From positions 1-5,096 of the forward strand of contig CAMWQX010000112.1 of the NCBI GenBank assembly GCA_947176475.1: 5,096 bases of DNA. The letters are read 5' to 3'. This document shows positions 1-5,096 of this stretch, piece by piece. Source of the stretch: an uncultured Bacillota bacterium (lineage in GTDB: Bacteria; Bacillota_I; Bacilli_A; RF39; UBA660). Position 1 is the first letter of the stretch. The number at the start of each line of letters is the position of its first letter. The notes beneath the pieces were generated by a model. That model made no database searches. It was not told the origin of the DNA and saw only the letters and a list, made by a program, of their open reading frames with translations. Both the position numbers and the translations under genes were made by a program.

Positions 1-1375
1 ATGTTGTATCTTTATCAAACTTTTTATTTAGATCAAATACTGATACTTTAATATTCGTTAGATTTGCATCATTATTCTTATCTCTAATAACATTTAGTTT
101 ATAAGTTTCTTTCAAACCATCTTCAGCTGTTACAATAACTTCAACTACATTACTATCCGATATCTTTATATCATTAAAATCTTTGTAAGTATGATTGTTA
201 TATCTATAAGTAACTGTTGCTTTCGCATCTTGTGGTTCACCTTTTACACTTATGCTTGTTGTGTTATGTGATACACTAACTGTATATTCTTTCGTATTTG
301 GCTTAAATCCATCAACTATTTTGCCATTAACCTCTAATTTGCTTAACAAGTTATTACTTGATAAAACTGGTTTAGTAGGTTCCGACGGTTTTGTTGGATC
401 TGTTGGTTTTGTTGGATTCGTTGGTTTTGTTGGATTCGTTGGTTTTGTTGGATTCGTTGGTTTTGTTGGATTCGTTGGTTTTGTCGGATTTGTAGTCTTC
501 TTTGTTGTTTTTGAAGTAGTCTTCTTCGTTGTCTTACTTGTTGGTACAACTATCTTACTAGTAGTAATAGTACTATTTTTACTAGTAGTCTTTTTCGTTG
601 TTTTATTTGGTTTCTTTGTTGTAACAGTAGGTGGCGTTTTATTTCCGTCAGTAATATTTAATTTATAAGTAGCTGTATACGTTTTCTTACCTAAATTAAT
701 TTCTAAAGTAACTGTTACACTTCCTGATTTTTTACCTTTAATAGTTAAAACTCCATTTTTAGCAGTAGCTGTGGCAATTGAATCATCACTTACTGTAACT
801 TTAACTTCATCTTTTAATCCTGATAGATAATATGGAATTTTCTTTGTCTTACTCTTTTTTAAATTTAAACTTCCCGATTTAGAAGCTAAACTAATACCTT
901 TACTTCCACGATTGATATTTACCTTTGTTGTACTTCTATAAATCCAATCATTTTGTTCTGATTCTAATGTAACTGTCACTTTTCCTTCTTTTTTAGGAGT
1001 AATCTCTACATATCCATTTTTAACTACACAAGTAGCAATTTCGGCATCACTAGTTGTACAAGTTAAATTATCAGCAACAATTTTTTTGATTGTATATCCA
1101 ATTTTAAAAGTATCTTCGTCTAAACTAATTGTACTTTCAAATACATCAAATACAACATTCGTATTTAAGCTTACTCTTTTATCTCCTGTATTTGGATCAA
1201 TTACATGATTAGAAGAACTATTAAACATATCTCCTATTTTTCCCCATAAAGAAGAATTACAGCTTGTAATCAAAAGTAAAATAATAATTATGATAATAAT
1301 AATCGCAATATTTCTTTTTGTTTTTTCATTATCTTTTTTGCGTTTCTTATTATTAACCCTCTTTTTCTTTGCCAT
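1..1375 (-). CDS. Probable lipoprotein with Ig-like and cadherin-like beta-sandwich domains (partial, runs off the window)
   Basis: The frame stays open from ATG 1375 to the window edge: 458 codons, C-terminus missing. A very basic start (1-21) and an Ile/Leu-rich segment (about 23-37) end in ITSC. This fits a lipobox with Cys39 lipidated; an uncleaved membrane anchor is the alternative. Residues about 67-157 and 160-242 look like two bacterial Ig-like (Big_2-type) domains with motifs such as ATATAKNGVLTIKGKKSG. A Thr/Lys linker with NPTKPT repeats (about 244-337) could span the cell wall. From about 340, NLLSKLEVNG, KPNTKEYTV and TAEDGLKETY match cadherin-like beta-sandwich repeats, and a second copy starts near 437. 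This composition fits a surface adhesin or scaffold. Cys106 and Cys116 could form a disulfide. It is 95 nt after the TasA-like gene, probably co-transcribed, so an anchor or partner for the fibre is inferred. No enzymatic motif is visible. Confidence 0.85.
   Translation of the reverse strand, partial: MAKKKRVNNKKRKKDNEKTKRNIAIIIIIIIILLLITSCNSSLWGKIGDMFNSSSNHVIDPNTGDKRVSLNTNVVFDVFESTISLDEDTFKIGYTIKKIVADNLTCTTSDAEIATCVVKNGYVEITPKKEGKVTVTLESEQNDWIYRSTTKVNINRGSKGISLASKSGSLNLKKSKTKKIPYYLSGLKDEVKVTVSDDSIATATAKNGVLTIKGKKSGSVTVTLEINLGKKTYTATYKLNITDGNKTPPTVTTKKPNKTTKKTTSKNSTITTSKIVVPTSKTTKKTTSKTTKKTTNPTKPTNPTKPTNPTKPTNPTKPTNPTKPTDPTKPSEPTKPVLSSNNLLSKLEVNGKIVDGFKPNTKEYTVSVSHNTTSISVKGEPQDAKATVTYRYNNHTYKDFNDIKISDSNVVEVIVTAEDGLKETYKLNVIRDKNNDANLTNIKVSVFDLNKKFDKDTT
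389..496 (-). repeat. 18-bp tandem repeat encoding NPTKPT, six units
   Basis: Six 18-bp units run end to end inside the linker of the Ig-like protein. The four at 407-478 are identical (plus-strand unit TTTTGTTGGATTCGTTGG) and the outer two are diverged. In frame they encode Asn/Thr-Pro-Thr-Lys-Pro. Because the unit is a multiple of three, gain or loss of copies would change linker length without a frameshift. Outward on the N-terminal side, looser Thr-Lys-Lys-Thr repeats continue to about position 630. Confidence 0.92.
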
Positions 1376-1383
1376 ACCATTTT

Positions 1384-1389
1384 CCCCCT
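1384..1389 (-). promoter_or_regulatory. Ribosome binding site of the Ig-like protein gene
   Basis: AGGGGG on the minus strand ends 8 nt before the ATG at 1375-1373. Another ATG at 1380-1378 is only 3 nt away and in a different frame that soon closes, so 1375 is the start. Confidence 0.7.
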
Positions 1390-1400
1390 ATAATATTTAA

Positions 1401-1441
1401 TTCCCAGCTAAATCTATGATTTCTCATAGACTTAACTGGAA
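1401..1441 (-). ncRNA. Long GAAA-capped hairpin between the TasA-like and Ig-like genes
   Basis: In minus-strand RNA, UCUAUGA and UCAUAGA (1430-1424 with 1419-1413) pair around a GAAA tetraloop. The stem continues outward through two G-U pairs and one bulged G to UUCC with GGAA, about 18 pairs in all. Its first five bases, UUCCA (1441-1437), are also the 3' arm of the preceding hairpin, so the two full stems compete. The sequence after it (AUUAAAUAUUAU) is not a clean U-run. It ends 12 nt before the AGGGGG ribosome site. Confidence 0.6.
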
Positions 1442-1460
1442 GCTAAATATTTAACTTCCA
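1437..1460 (-). ncRNA. Hairpin directly after the TasA-like gene
   Basis: The 24 bases are an almost perfect inverted repeat. In minus-strand RNA, UGGAAGUUAA pairs with UUAGCUUCCA as ten pairs around an AUAU loop. The single non-Watson-Crick position is U-G in this strand, whereas the plus-strand RNA would have an A-C mismatch. It begins 10 nt after the TAA. No U-run follows, so it is not a classical terminator; 3'-end protection or processing is plausible. Confidence 0.55.
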
Positions 1461-1470
1461 TATTTAGTTA

Positions 1471-2088
1471 TTAGTCAACTTGTTCAACTATAACTTTTGC
1501 TTCAACTTTGATTGTATCAGTTCCTGCTGTACCTAATAAAGTATCAGAATCATCAGTTTGAGTTGCTGTATAGTTTTCACTATCTTTTCCCTCAAATGCC
1601 CATCTCCATTGAATTGTAACTGTTTCAGTAGCACCTGAATTAATAGCAACAAATGCAGCATCTGTATTATTTGGTAATGCAGTCACCCAATTACCATTAA
1701 CTAAGAATTCAACAGGAATACCACCAGCATTAGTAACTGTATACTCAACTTTGTATTGTGCATTTACTTCAGAATCATTGAATAAGTCTAATTCAACTTT
1801 TCCACCAGTTCCTGGAGCAACTAGACCAGCTGTCTTAACATCAGTTTCAGCAGTAGTTCCATCAGCTTCTTTTAAAGCTTGGAATAAATCAAAAGTAAAT
1901 GTTTTACCTAATTTAGTTGTGCTATCTTCCTTATTTGTAAGTTCAAAAGCCCATTTTGCTACTCTTGCTGTATCAGATGTACCTTCAAATGTATCAGTAT
2001 ATTTAGCATATGTTCCACCTACTGAGTAAGTAGTAACAGCTACTAAAGCTACTAATACAGCAACGATAGTCATTTTTGCATTCTTCAT
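1471..2088 (-). CDS. TasA/camelysin-like fibre subunit with SipW-dependent signal peptide
   Basis: This 205-residue secreted protein has a Lys-containing start (1-6), a hydrophobic core (about 7-22) and the cleavage region GGTYA-KYTDTFEGTSD, with the predicted cut after Ala28. That is the pattern of SipW-dependent signal peptides. The mature part contains ARVAKWAFEL, then LVAPGTGGKVELDLFNDSEV, and later TIQWRWAFEG, landmarks of the TasA/CalY/camelysin beta-sandwich group. It has no Cys, no sortase signal and no other membrane segment. TasA-type proteins build extracellular fibres in the biofilm matrix, with the N-terminus freed by cleavage inserting into the next subunit; I infer the same here. 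Some relatives (camelysins) have been described as proteases, but I see no metal-binding motif such as HExxH. The hairpin-rich spacers on both sides suggest its expression is tuned separately within the operon. I give no symbol because similarity to true TasA looks modest. Confidence 0.88.
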   Translation of the reverse strand: MKNAKMTIVAVLVALVAVTTYSVGGTYAKYTDTFEGTSDTARVAKWAFELTNKEDSTTKLGKTFTFDLFQALKEADGTTAETDVKTAGLVAPGTGGKVELDLFNDSEVNAQYKVEYTVTNAGGIPVEFLVNGNWVTALPNNTDAAFVAINSGATETVTIQWRWAFEGKDSENYTATQTDDSDTLLGTAGTDTIKVEAKVIVEQVD

Positions 2089-2093
2089 TCTTT

Positions 2094-2101
2094 CACCCCC
2101 C
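2094..2101 (-). promoter_or_regulatory. G-run ribosome binding site of the TasA-like gene
   Basis: GGGGGGTG on the minus strand ends 5 nt before the ATG at 2088-2086. A run of six G is a strong but unusual Shine-Dalgarno core in such AT-rich DNA, and it fixes the chosen start. The next gene downstream uses a similar AGGGGG. Confidence 0.75.
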
Positions 2102-2119
2102 GTATTTAAATTTTTCTAT

Positions 2120-2165
2120 ATAGTGCATATGTCGACACTATGCTTGGAAGCATGCTTTTACTTCC
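2120..2165 (-). ncRNA. Two-hairpin region ahead of the TasA-like gene
   Basis: In minus-strand RNA, GGAAGUA (2165-2159) pairs with UGCUUCC (2152-2146) around a six-base loop, with one U-G pair. Next, AUAGUG (2141-2136) pairs with CACUAU (2125-2120). A third, competing hairpin, AUGCU-UCCA-AGCAU (2153-2140), overlaps both and could form only at their expense. The region ends about 18 nt before the ribosome binding site of the TasA-like gene. No U-run follows, so termination is unlikely; folding could set translation or protect the downstream message. Confidence 0.45.
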
Positions 2166-2170
2166 TATAT

Positions 2171-2198
2171 ATGTAAACATTCTTGCGAATGGATACAC
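2171..2198 (-). ncRNA. RNA hairpin just after the signal peptidase stop codon
   Basis: In minus-strand RNA, CAUUC and GAAUG (2191-2187 with 2182-2178) pair around a GCAA tetraloop of GNRA type. Beyond a 2x2 internal loop, UGUA pairs with UACA (2197-2194 with 2175-2172), and an outer G-U can add one pair. No U-run follows, so it is not a typical terminator. A role in mRNA stability or processing is possible. The call rests on pairing by eye only. Confidence 0.45.
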
Positions 2199-2203
2199 CT
2201 TAA

Positions 2204-2830
2204 TTATTTTTCTTCTTCGCTATTTTCTTCTTTGTTTGCTTCTTCTAATTCTTTTTGTCTTTTATACTCTAAGAATTCTAATCTTTCTTGATTTATACCT
2301 CTCTTCGTAGAAATCATGAAGCTTATCGCAAAGATTACGGTTATTGCTAAGATTACAATAACTATCGTAGTCGGTTCTGCTAAACTACTCAACATATTTC
2401 CTACACCAGGTATTCGCGTTACATAAATTCCTTCGACATCATTTAATGCCACGAGATTATGATCTTGCGAACTATTATTATCTCCCTTTGTCATAAAATA
2501 GTTTTCACCATCACGCTCGACAATTTCAATAATTCTGTGTGTTGTTACTGTACCTTGCTCATCTCTAAATGCTATTACATCATCAACTTTGAGTGTTTTA
2601 GCATCTACGATTTTAGTTATAATTAAATCTCCTCTTTTAATTTCTGTTTCCATCGAACCAGATAATACTATAAAAGGTTTATAACCAAATACGCTTGGTA
2701 CTTTATCTTCATCTTTATGTGCTTGATACATAATAGATAAATTCATTATTAATATTGGAATTAAGATTACACAAGCGGTAATCACAATCCAATTACTAAC
2801 ACTTTTATACCACCTTTTTTTATTCTTCAT
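2204..2830 (-). CDS. sipW: Signal peptidase I, ER-type (SipW-like)
   Basis: This 208-residue membrane serine protease should cut signal peptides from exported proteins at the outer face of the membrane. The first membrane segment is about 13-34. The conserved box LSGSMETEIKRGD places the nucleophile at Ser59. THR gives His98, which replaces the general-base Lys of typical bacterial enzymes and marks the ER/archaeal/SipW branch. KGDNNSSQD gives Asp117 and Asp123. The Ser-to-His (39) and His-to-Asp (19) spacings match my recollection of Bacillus SipW. A second membrane segment (about 154-174) is followed by a charged, probably coiled-coil cytoplasmic tail (175-208). In Bacillus, SipW processes TasA and TapA. 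Here the gene sits 115 nt before a protein with the matching signal peptide, so that protein is its likely substrate. The gene looks intact; the symbol is by family resemblance. Confidence 0.93.
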   Translation of the reverse strand: MKNKKRWYKSVSNWIVITACVILIPILIMNLSIMYQAHKDEDKVPSVFGYKPFIVLSGSMETEIKRGDLIITKIVDAKTLKVDDVIAFRDEQGTVTTHRIIEIVERDGENYFMTKGDNNSSQDHNLVALNDVEGIYVTRIPGVGNMLSSLAEPTTIVIVILAITVIFAISFMISTKRGINQERLEFLEYKRQKELEEANKEENSEEEK

Positions 2831-2837
2831 ACTATCA

Positions 2838-2843
2838 CACCTT
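2838..2843 (-). promoter_or_regulatory. Ribosome binding site of the SipW-like peptidase gene
   Basis: AAGGTG on the minus strand ends 7 nt before the ATG at 2830-2828. The site lies wholly inside the 23-nt gap after the preceding reading frame, which points to translation from a shared transcript. Confidence 0.7.
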
Positions 2844-2853
2844 TTTAATCTTT

Positions 2854-3732
2854 TTATCCTTTATATGTTAGATTTAAACCTTTAGCTTCTAATTCTTCAT
2901 TTAAAGCATTTTCAAGTTCTAATCTAGCAATTGCCATATCGGCCATATATTCAATATCTTCTTTATCTAAATTTAAGAATGCTGTTTCTGGAATATCTTC
3001 CTCATTTAAATCAAAATCGTCATCATCCGAAACCTCATAATCAAAATCATCATCTTCTGCAACTTCATGATCAAAGTCACTAGTTGTACTTAAATTTTCT
3101 GTAAAACATCTTGTACAACAGCCATCTTCATCAAATTCATGACCAACTGTATCAACAACAAGTTCTTCATTACAATCAAGATCATTACATCCTCTTACAA
3201 CTTTATAACAATAATCTCCTGCCGAAGGATTTGGATTATCCACTTCATATGGAGTTCCCCAAATATGTTGATGTTGTAATTCTTCTATATAGTAATGTCC
3301 ACATGCACATGTATGCTTAATATGTGTATCATCTAATACTTCATGTTCTGTATAATCATGTGGTAAATTATTTTGAACATCGGCATTACAATCATCACAA
3401 GCTACCTTATGATAATTTTCATCAACTGGAATTAAATCTCCTGCTTTATGCGATAATGTTTCTACTTTTACAATATCCTTATTACATGAAGAACAATGAT
3501 AAGTAGTTGTCTTAGTATGTGTTCCATCACCATTATCTTTATAAGTTATAGTTGGTTCTCCTAAAGCATGAGCTTCTGTTCCAACAACTATCTCTACTCC
3601 ATCAATTATACAAACTAAATTATGATTTGTATCATCTCCTGGGATTTCTTTAACAACTACATCTCCTAATTTAACTGAAGTCGTATATTCTGTTCCACAA
3701 TTAGCACATTTATAAGTACTTTCTTCAATATA
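2854..3732 (-). pseudogene. C-terminal remainder of the Cys/His-repeat surface protein, beyond an in-frame TAA
   Basis: Directly after the TAA at 3735-3733, the same frame stays open for 292 sense codons and ends with TAA at 2856-2854. Its first residues read YIEESTYKCANCG, so the C-x-x-C pair that should complete the interrupted repeat unit lies just past the stop. Further units carry CSSC, CDDC, C-x-C and CCTRC. Then comes an acidic stretch (2995-3078) and a probable helical C-terminus. I found no in-frame ATG, GTG or TTG until a GTG at 3243, which has only a weak GGGGAA about 12 nt upstream; a separate 129-residue protein from there is possible but unconvincing. The best reading is one gene of about 713-716 codons split by a nonsense change, a sequencing error, or (less likely) readthrough. 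It ends 23 nt before the signal peptidase gene. Confidence 0.7.
2995..3078 (-). repeat. Acidic 10-residue repeat, about 2.8 copies
   Basis: Twenty-eight codons encode DFDHEVAEDD, DFDYEVSDDD and DFDLNEED, a 30-bp period with a conserved D-F-D at the head of each copy. The segment sits after the last Cys cluster of the surface protein. Such Asp/Glu-rich repeats could bind calcium or basic partners, but nothing here proves a ligand. Confidence 0.75.
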
Positions 3733-4995
3733 TTAATTTTTATCATTAACATATTTTTTTGAAGATACTAATGTTCCTTGAACATGTGATTTTGTTTCTT
3801 TTTCTTGTCCACATGCACATTCTCTTGAACAAGTTCCATCTCCATTATCTTTCCATGCTCCTAAAGTATGATCACATTCTTGTTGCTTAGTTCTTTCATG
3901 AACGTGTCCACAATTATTACAAATACGAGCTTCTTTTCCATTTCCTAAATCTAACCATGGACCATATTTATGATCTCTTTCTTCAAATTTTCCACAAGAG
4001 CAATTTCTTCTTTCCTTTTCATCATTGTAGCTTTCCCATTCGCCAAAACTGCATTGATGTTTTTCCTCCTCTTGTTGTTTATTTCTTACATGGGCATGAC
4101 CACAATTTTTACAGAATCGAGCTTCTTTTCCGTTTCCTAAGTCCACCCAAGGTCCATAATTATGATTTCTTTCTTCAAATTTTCCACAAGAACATTTTCT
4201 TATTTCTTTTTCGTCATTTAAACTTTCCCAGTCTCCAAAATCACAAGTGTGTTGCTCATCTTGTTGATTTGATTCTGTCTTATTACTCGCATTTGAATTT
4301 CCATTTCCTGGATTAGTTGTTGTATTTGTGTTTGTATTTGTCTCTTGACTATTATCTAAATATGCATAGTATTGATATAAATAATCCATTAATTGAAGAT
4401 TTTGATAACCTAAATATTGATAGTCTTCTATTTCAAAGAAGGCTGCTAAACGCGCGCGATAAGCACGGTCTGAAGGATAACCACAATATTTTAATGCATC
4501 GATAATCGAATTTCCTCTTCCCTTATACGCATTGATATTGGGAATTACTAAATCGGCAAAATCATCATTAACAACAGGAGCTTGATTTGTTTGATCAATA
4601 TTGGCATCACTTGTATTAGCATTTGCTTCTTCTTCATCACCTAAAGTATCTTTGGGGTCTTCTTCATCAAAGTAATACCCCTCATCCCCTGGTGCTGGTT
4701 CCTTTCCTGGCTCAGGTGTTGTCGTTGGTTCAGGTGTTGATGTTGGCTCAGGTTCTTCTGGAGCTGGTGTTGGAGTTGCTGGTGCATTATCGTCCTTTGG
4801 TTGATTTTCTCCGTCTCCATTTCCAACATTTTCACCCATTTCGGTATTAGTGTTTCCTAACAAATGATCTTTTATTGGATTATCTGTTCCAAAAAGTGCA
4901 CCTGCTGCCACTAATAAAGCTGTAGCTAAAGTAGCTACTTTAACTTTTGTAACTCTAAATAGGCCTTTTTTAGATTTCTTTTCTTCATTTTCCAC
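3733..4995 (-). CDS. Cell-surface Cys/His-repeat protein, N-terminal part (ends at an in-frame TAA)
   Basis: Residue numbers count from the upstream TTG at 5004; I prefer the GTG at 4995 (residue 4). A Lys-rich start and a hydrophobic segment (about 21-39, no lipobox) give an uncleaved anchor or signal peptide. A Pro/Thr/Glu-rich linker follows (about 50-150). Residues about 155-213 form a compact module with the pattern Y-x-G...SIIDALK...S...R...LA...Y...G...QN, resembling a small C-terminal module I recall from Firmicutes peptidoglycan hydrolases; I infer wall binding, and I am unsure of the family name. From 252 come Cys/His repeats with C-x-C or C-x-x-C pairs (271/273, 298/301, 335/337, 362/365, 396/398), likely to bind zinc or form disulfides. 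It is the first gene behind the promoter, ahead of a SipW-like peptidase, so a surface or matrix accessory role is inferred. The stop falls inside a repeat unit and the same frame stays open downstream, so this is probably a truncated product. Confidence 0.72.
   Translation of the reverse strand: MENEEKKSKKGLFRVTKVKVATLATALLVAAGALFGTDNPIKDHLLGNTNTEMGENVGNGDGENQPKDDNAPATPTPAPEEPEPTSTPEPTTTPEPGKEPAPGDEGYYFDEEDPKDTLGDEEEANANTSDANIDQTNQAPVVNDDFADLVIPNINAYKGRGNSIIDALKYCGYPSDRAYRARLAAFFEIEDYQYLGYQNLQLMDYLYQYYAYLDNSQETNTNTNTTTNPGNGNSNASNKTESNQQDEQHTCDFGDWESLNDEKEIRKCSCGKFEERNHNYGPWVDLGNGKEARFCKNCGHAHVRNKQQEEEKHQCSFGEWESYNDEKERRNCSCGKFEERDHKYGPWLDLGNGKEARICNNCGHVHERTKQQECDHTLGAWKDNGDGTCSRECACGQEKETKSHVQGTLVSSKKYVNDKN
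3880..4251 (-). repeat. Two tandem 64-residue Cys/His repeats in the surface protein
   Basis: Codons 252-315 and 316-375 encode two closely similar blocks. Each starts H-x-C-x-F-G-x-WES, runs through CSCGKFEER, then GPW and DLGNGKEAR, and ends with C-x-N-CGH. Each block is itself two units of about 32 residues with the shared pattern [FY]-G-x-W, then K-E-x-R, then C-x(1-2)-C-G. A fifth, more diverged unit begins at codon 377. Protein similarity between the blocks exceeds their DNA similarity, so this is an older duplication rather than a recent one. Confidence 0.85.
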
Positions 4996-5005
4996 AAATA
5001 TCAAA

Positions 5006-5013
5006 CCCTTCTT
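5006..5013 (-). promoter_or_regulatory. Ribosome binding site deciding a GTG start
   Basis: AAGAAGGG on the minus strand lies 10 nt before a GTG at 4995-4993, but only 1 nt before the in-frame TTG at 5004-5002. The spacing favours GTG. A nearby ATG (GAAAATGAAG) is out of frame. If the TTG were used instead, the protein would gain three residues and nothing else would change. Confidence 0.55.
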
Positions 5014-5029
5014 TCCCTAGTTGCGGCAT

Positions 5030-5058
5030 ATTCTACTACATATTTAACGAATTGTCAA
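5030..5058 (-). promoter_or_regulatory. Sigma-A-type promoter of the surface-protein operon
   Basis: Read on the minus strand, a perfect -35 box TTGACA (5058-5053) is followed by a 17-nt spacer and a -10 box TAGAAT (5035-5030), one base from TATAAT. An A-rich run just upstream of the -35 could act as an UP element. Transcription should begin near 5022-5024, leaving a leader of only about 28 nt before the first start codon, too short for a riboswitch. It is the only strong promoter I see for the minus-strand gene set, so it probably drives all four genes. Confidence 0.85.
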
Positions 5059-5096
5059 ATTTTTCTATACCCTAATATACCTCATCTATTTTATAG
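5059..5096. other. Upstream edge, no gene seen
   Basis: This short AT-rich stretch precedes the operon promoter. A small direct repeat (GGTATATTAGGGTATA on the minus strand) could be a regulator site, but two short copies are weak evidence. No coding frame or RNA gene is supported. Confidence 0.3.

Noticed and set aside
389..496. CRISPR array
   Set aside because: The 18-bp units are contiguous with no spacers and encode an in-frame protein repeat.
252..668. Plus-strand open frame rich in Val, Phe and Gly repeats
   Set aside because: It is the antisense shadow of the NPTKPT and Thr/Lys linker in the minus-strand Ig-like protein, and its repeats come from the 18-bp units.
1401..1460. Rho-independent terminator after the TasA-like gene
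   Set aside because: The stems are strong, but no U-run follows either of them, and the next gene starts close behind with a good ribosome site.
1751..2029. Plus-strand open frame opposite the TasA-like gene
   Set aside because: It lies wholly inside a well-supported minus-strand gene, with no recognisable domain and no supporting context.
2103..2180. Internal promoter for the TasA-like gene
   Set aside because: TATATA-like boxes occur at several points, but none has a matching -35 at 16-18 nt.
2854..3243. Independent 129-residue gene starting at GTG 3243
   Set aside because: The same frame is open far upstream to the TAA at 3735-3733 and continues the repeat protein, and the ribosome site before the GTG is weak. 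I treat it as the end of the interrupted gene.
3733..3735. Alternative genetic code reading TAA as sense
   Set aside because: The other three genes with visible ends use TAA as their natural stop, so a single internal TAA is better explained by mutation or error.
3957..4316. Plus-strand open frame rich in Phe, His and Tyr
   Set aside because: It is the complement of the Cys/His repeats; its composition is what antisense reading of Lys/Glu codons gives.

Overview
This AT-rich window looks like part of a low-GC Bacillota genome, probably an uncultured anaerobic or gut-type Bacilli or Clostridia relative. I infer this from base composition, G-rich Shine-Dalgarno sites, A/T-ending codons, TAA stops throughout and the protein families present; no marker gene fixes the species. 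All the supported genes lie on the minus strand and read from position 5096 towards 1, as one apparent operon behind a near-consensus sigma-A promoter (-35 at 5053-5058, -10 at 5030-5035).

In transcription order the layout is as follows. (1) 4995-2854: a membrane-anchored, Pro/Thr/Glu-rich protein with a short module resembling those on peptidoglycan hydrolases, a long array of Cys/His 'zinc-ribbon-like' repeats and an acidic tail. One in-frame TAA at 3735-3733 interrupts it, giving a 420-residue N-terminal product and a stop-free 293-codon remainder. (2) 2830-2204: an ER-type (SipW-like) signal peptidase I. (3) 2088-1471: a TasA/camelysin-like secreted subunit with a SipW-dependent signal peptide. 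(4) 1375 to beyond position 1: a probable lipoprotein with two bacterial Ig-like domains, a Thr/Lys/Pro linker with 18-bp tandem repeats, and cadherin-like beta-sandwich domains. It is cut by the window edge.

The most economical reading is a surface-fibre or biofilm-matrix locus. SipW would mature the TasA-like subunit, and the flanking genes would supply cell-surface anchoring or adhesive partners. The spacers on each side of the TasA-like gene (115 and 95 nt) hold several hairpins whose G-U pairs fit minus-strand transcription. Some overlap so that they cannot form together, which suggests RNA-level control of fibre-subunit expression. The plus strand carries no convincing gene. The two points most worth following up are the nonsense codon inside the Cys/His repeat array and the matched hairpin sets around the fibre subunit.
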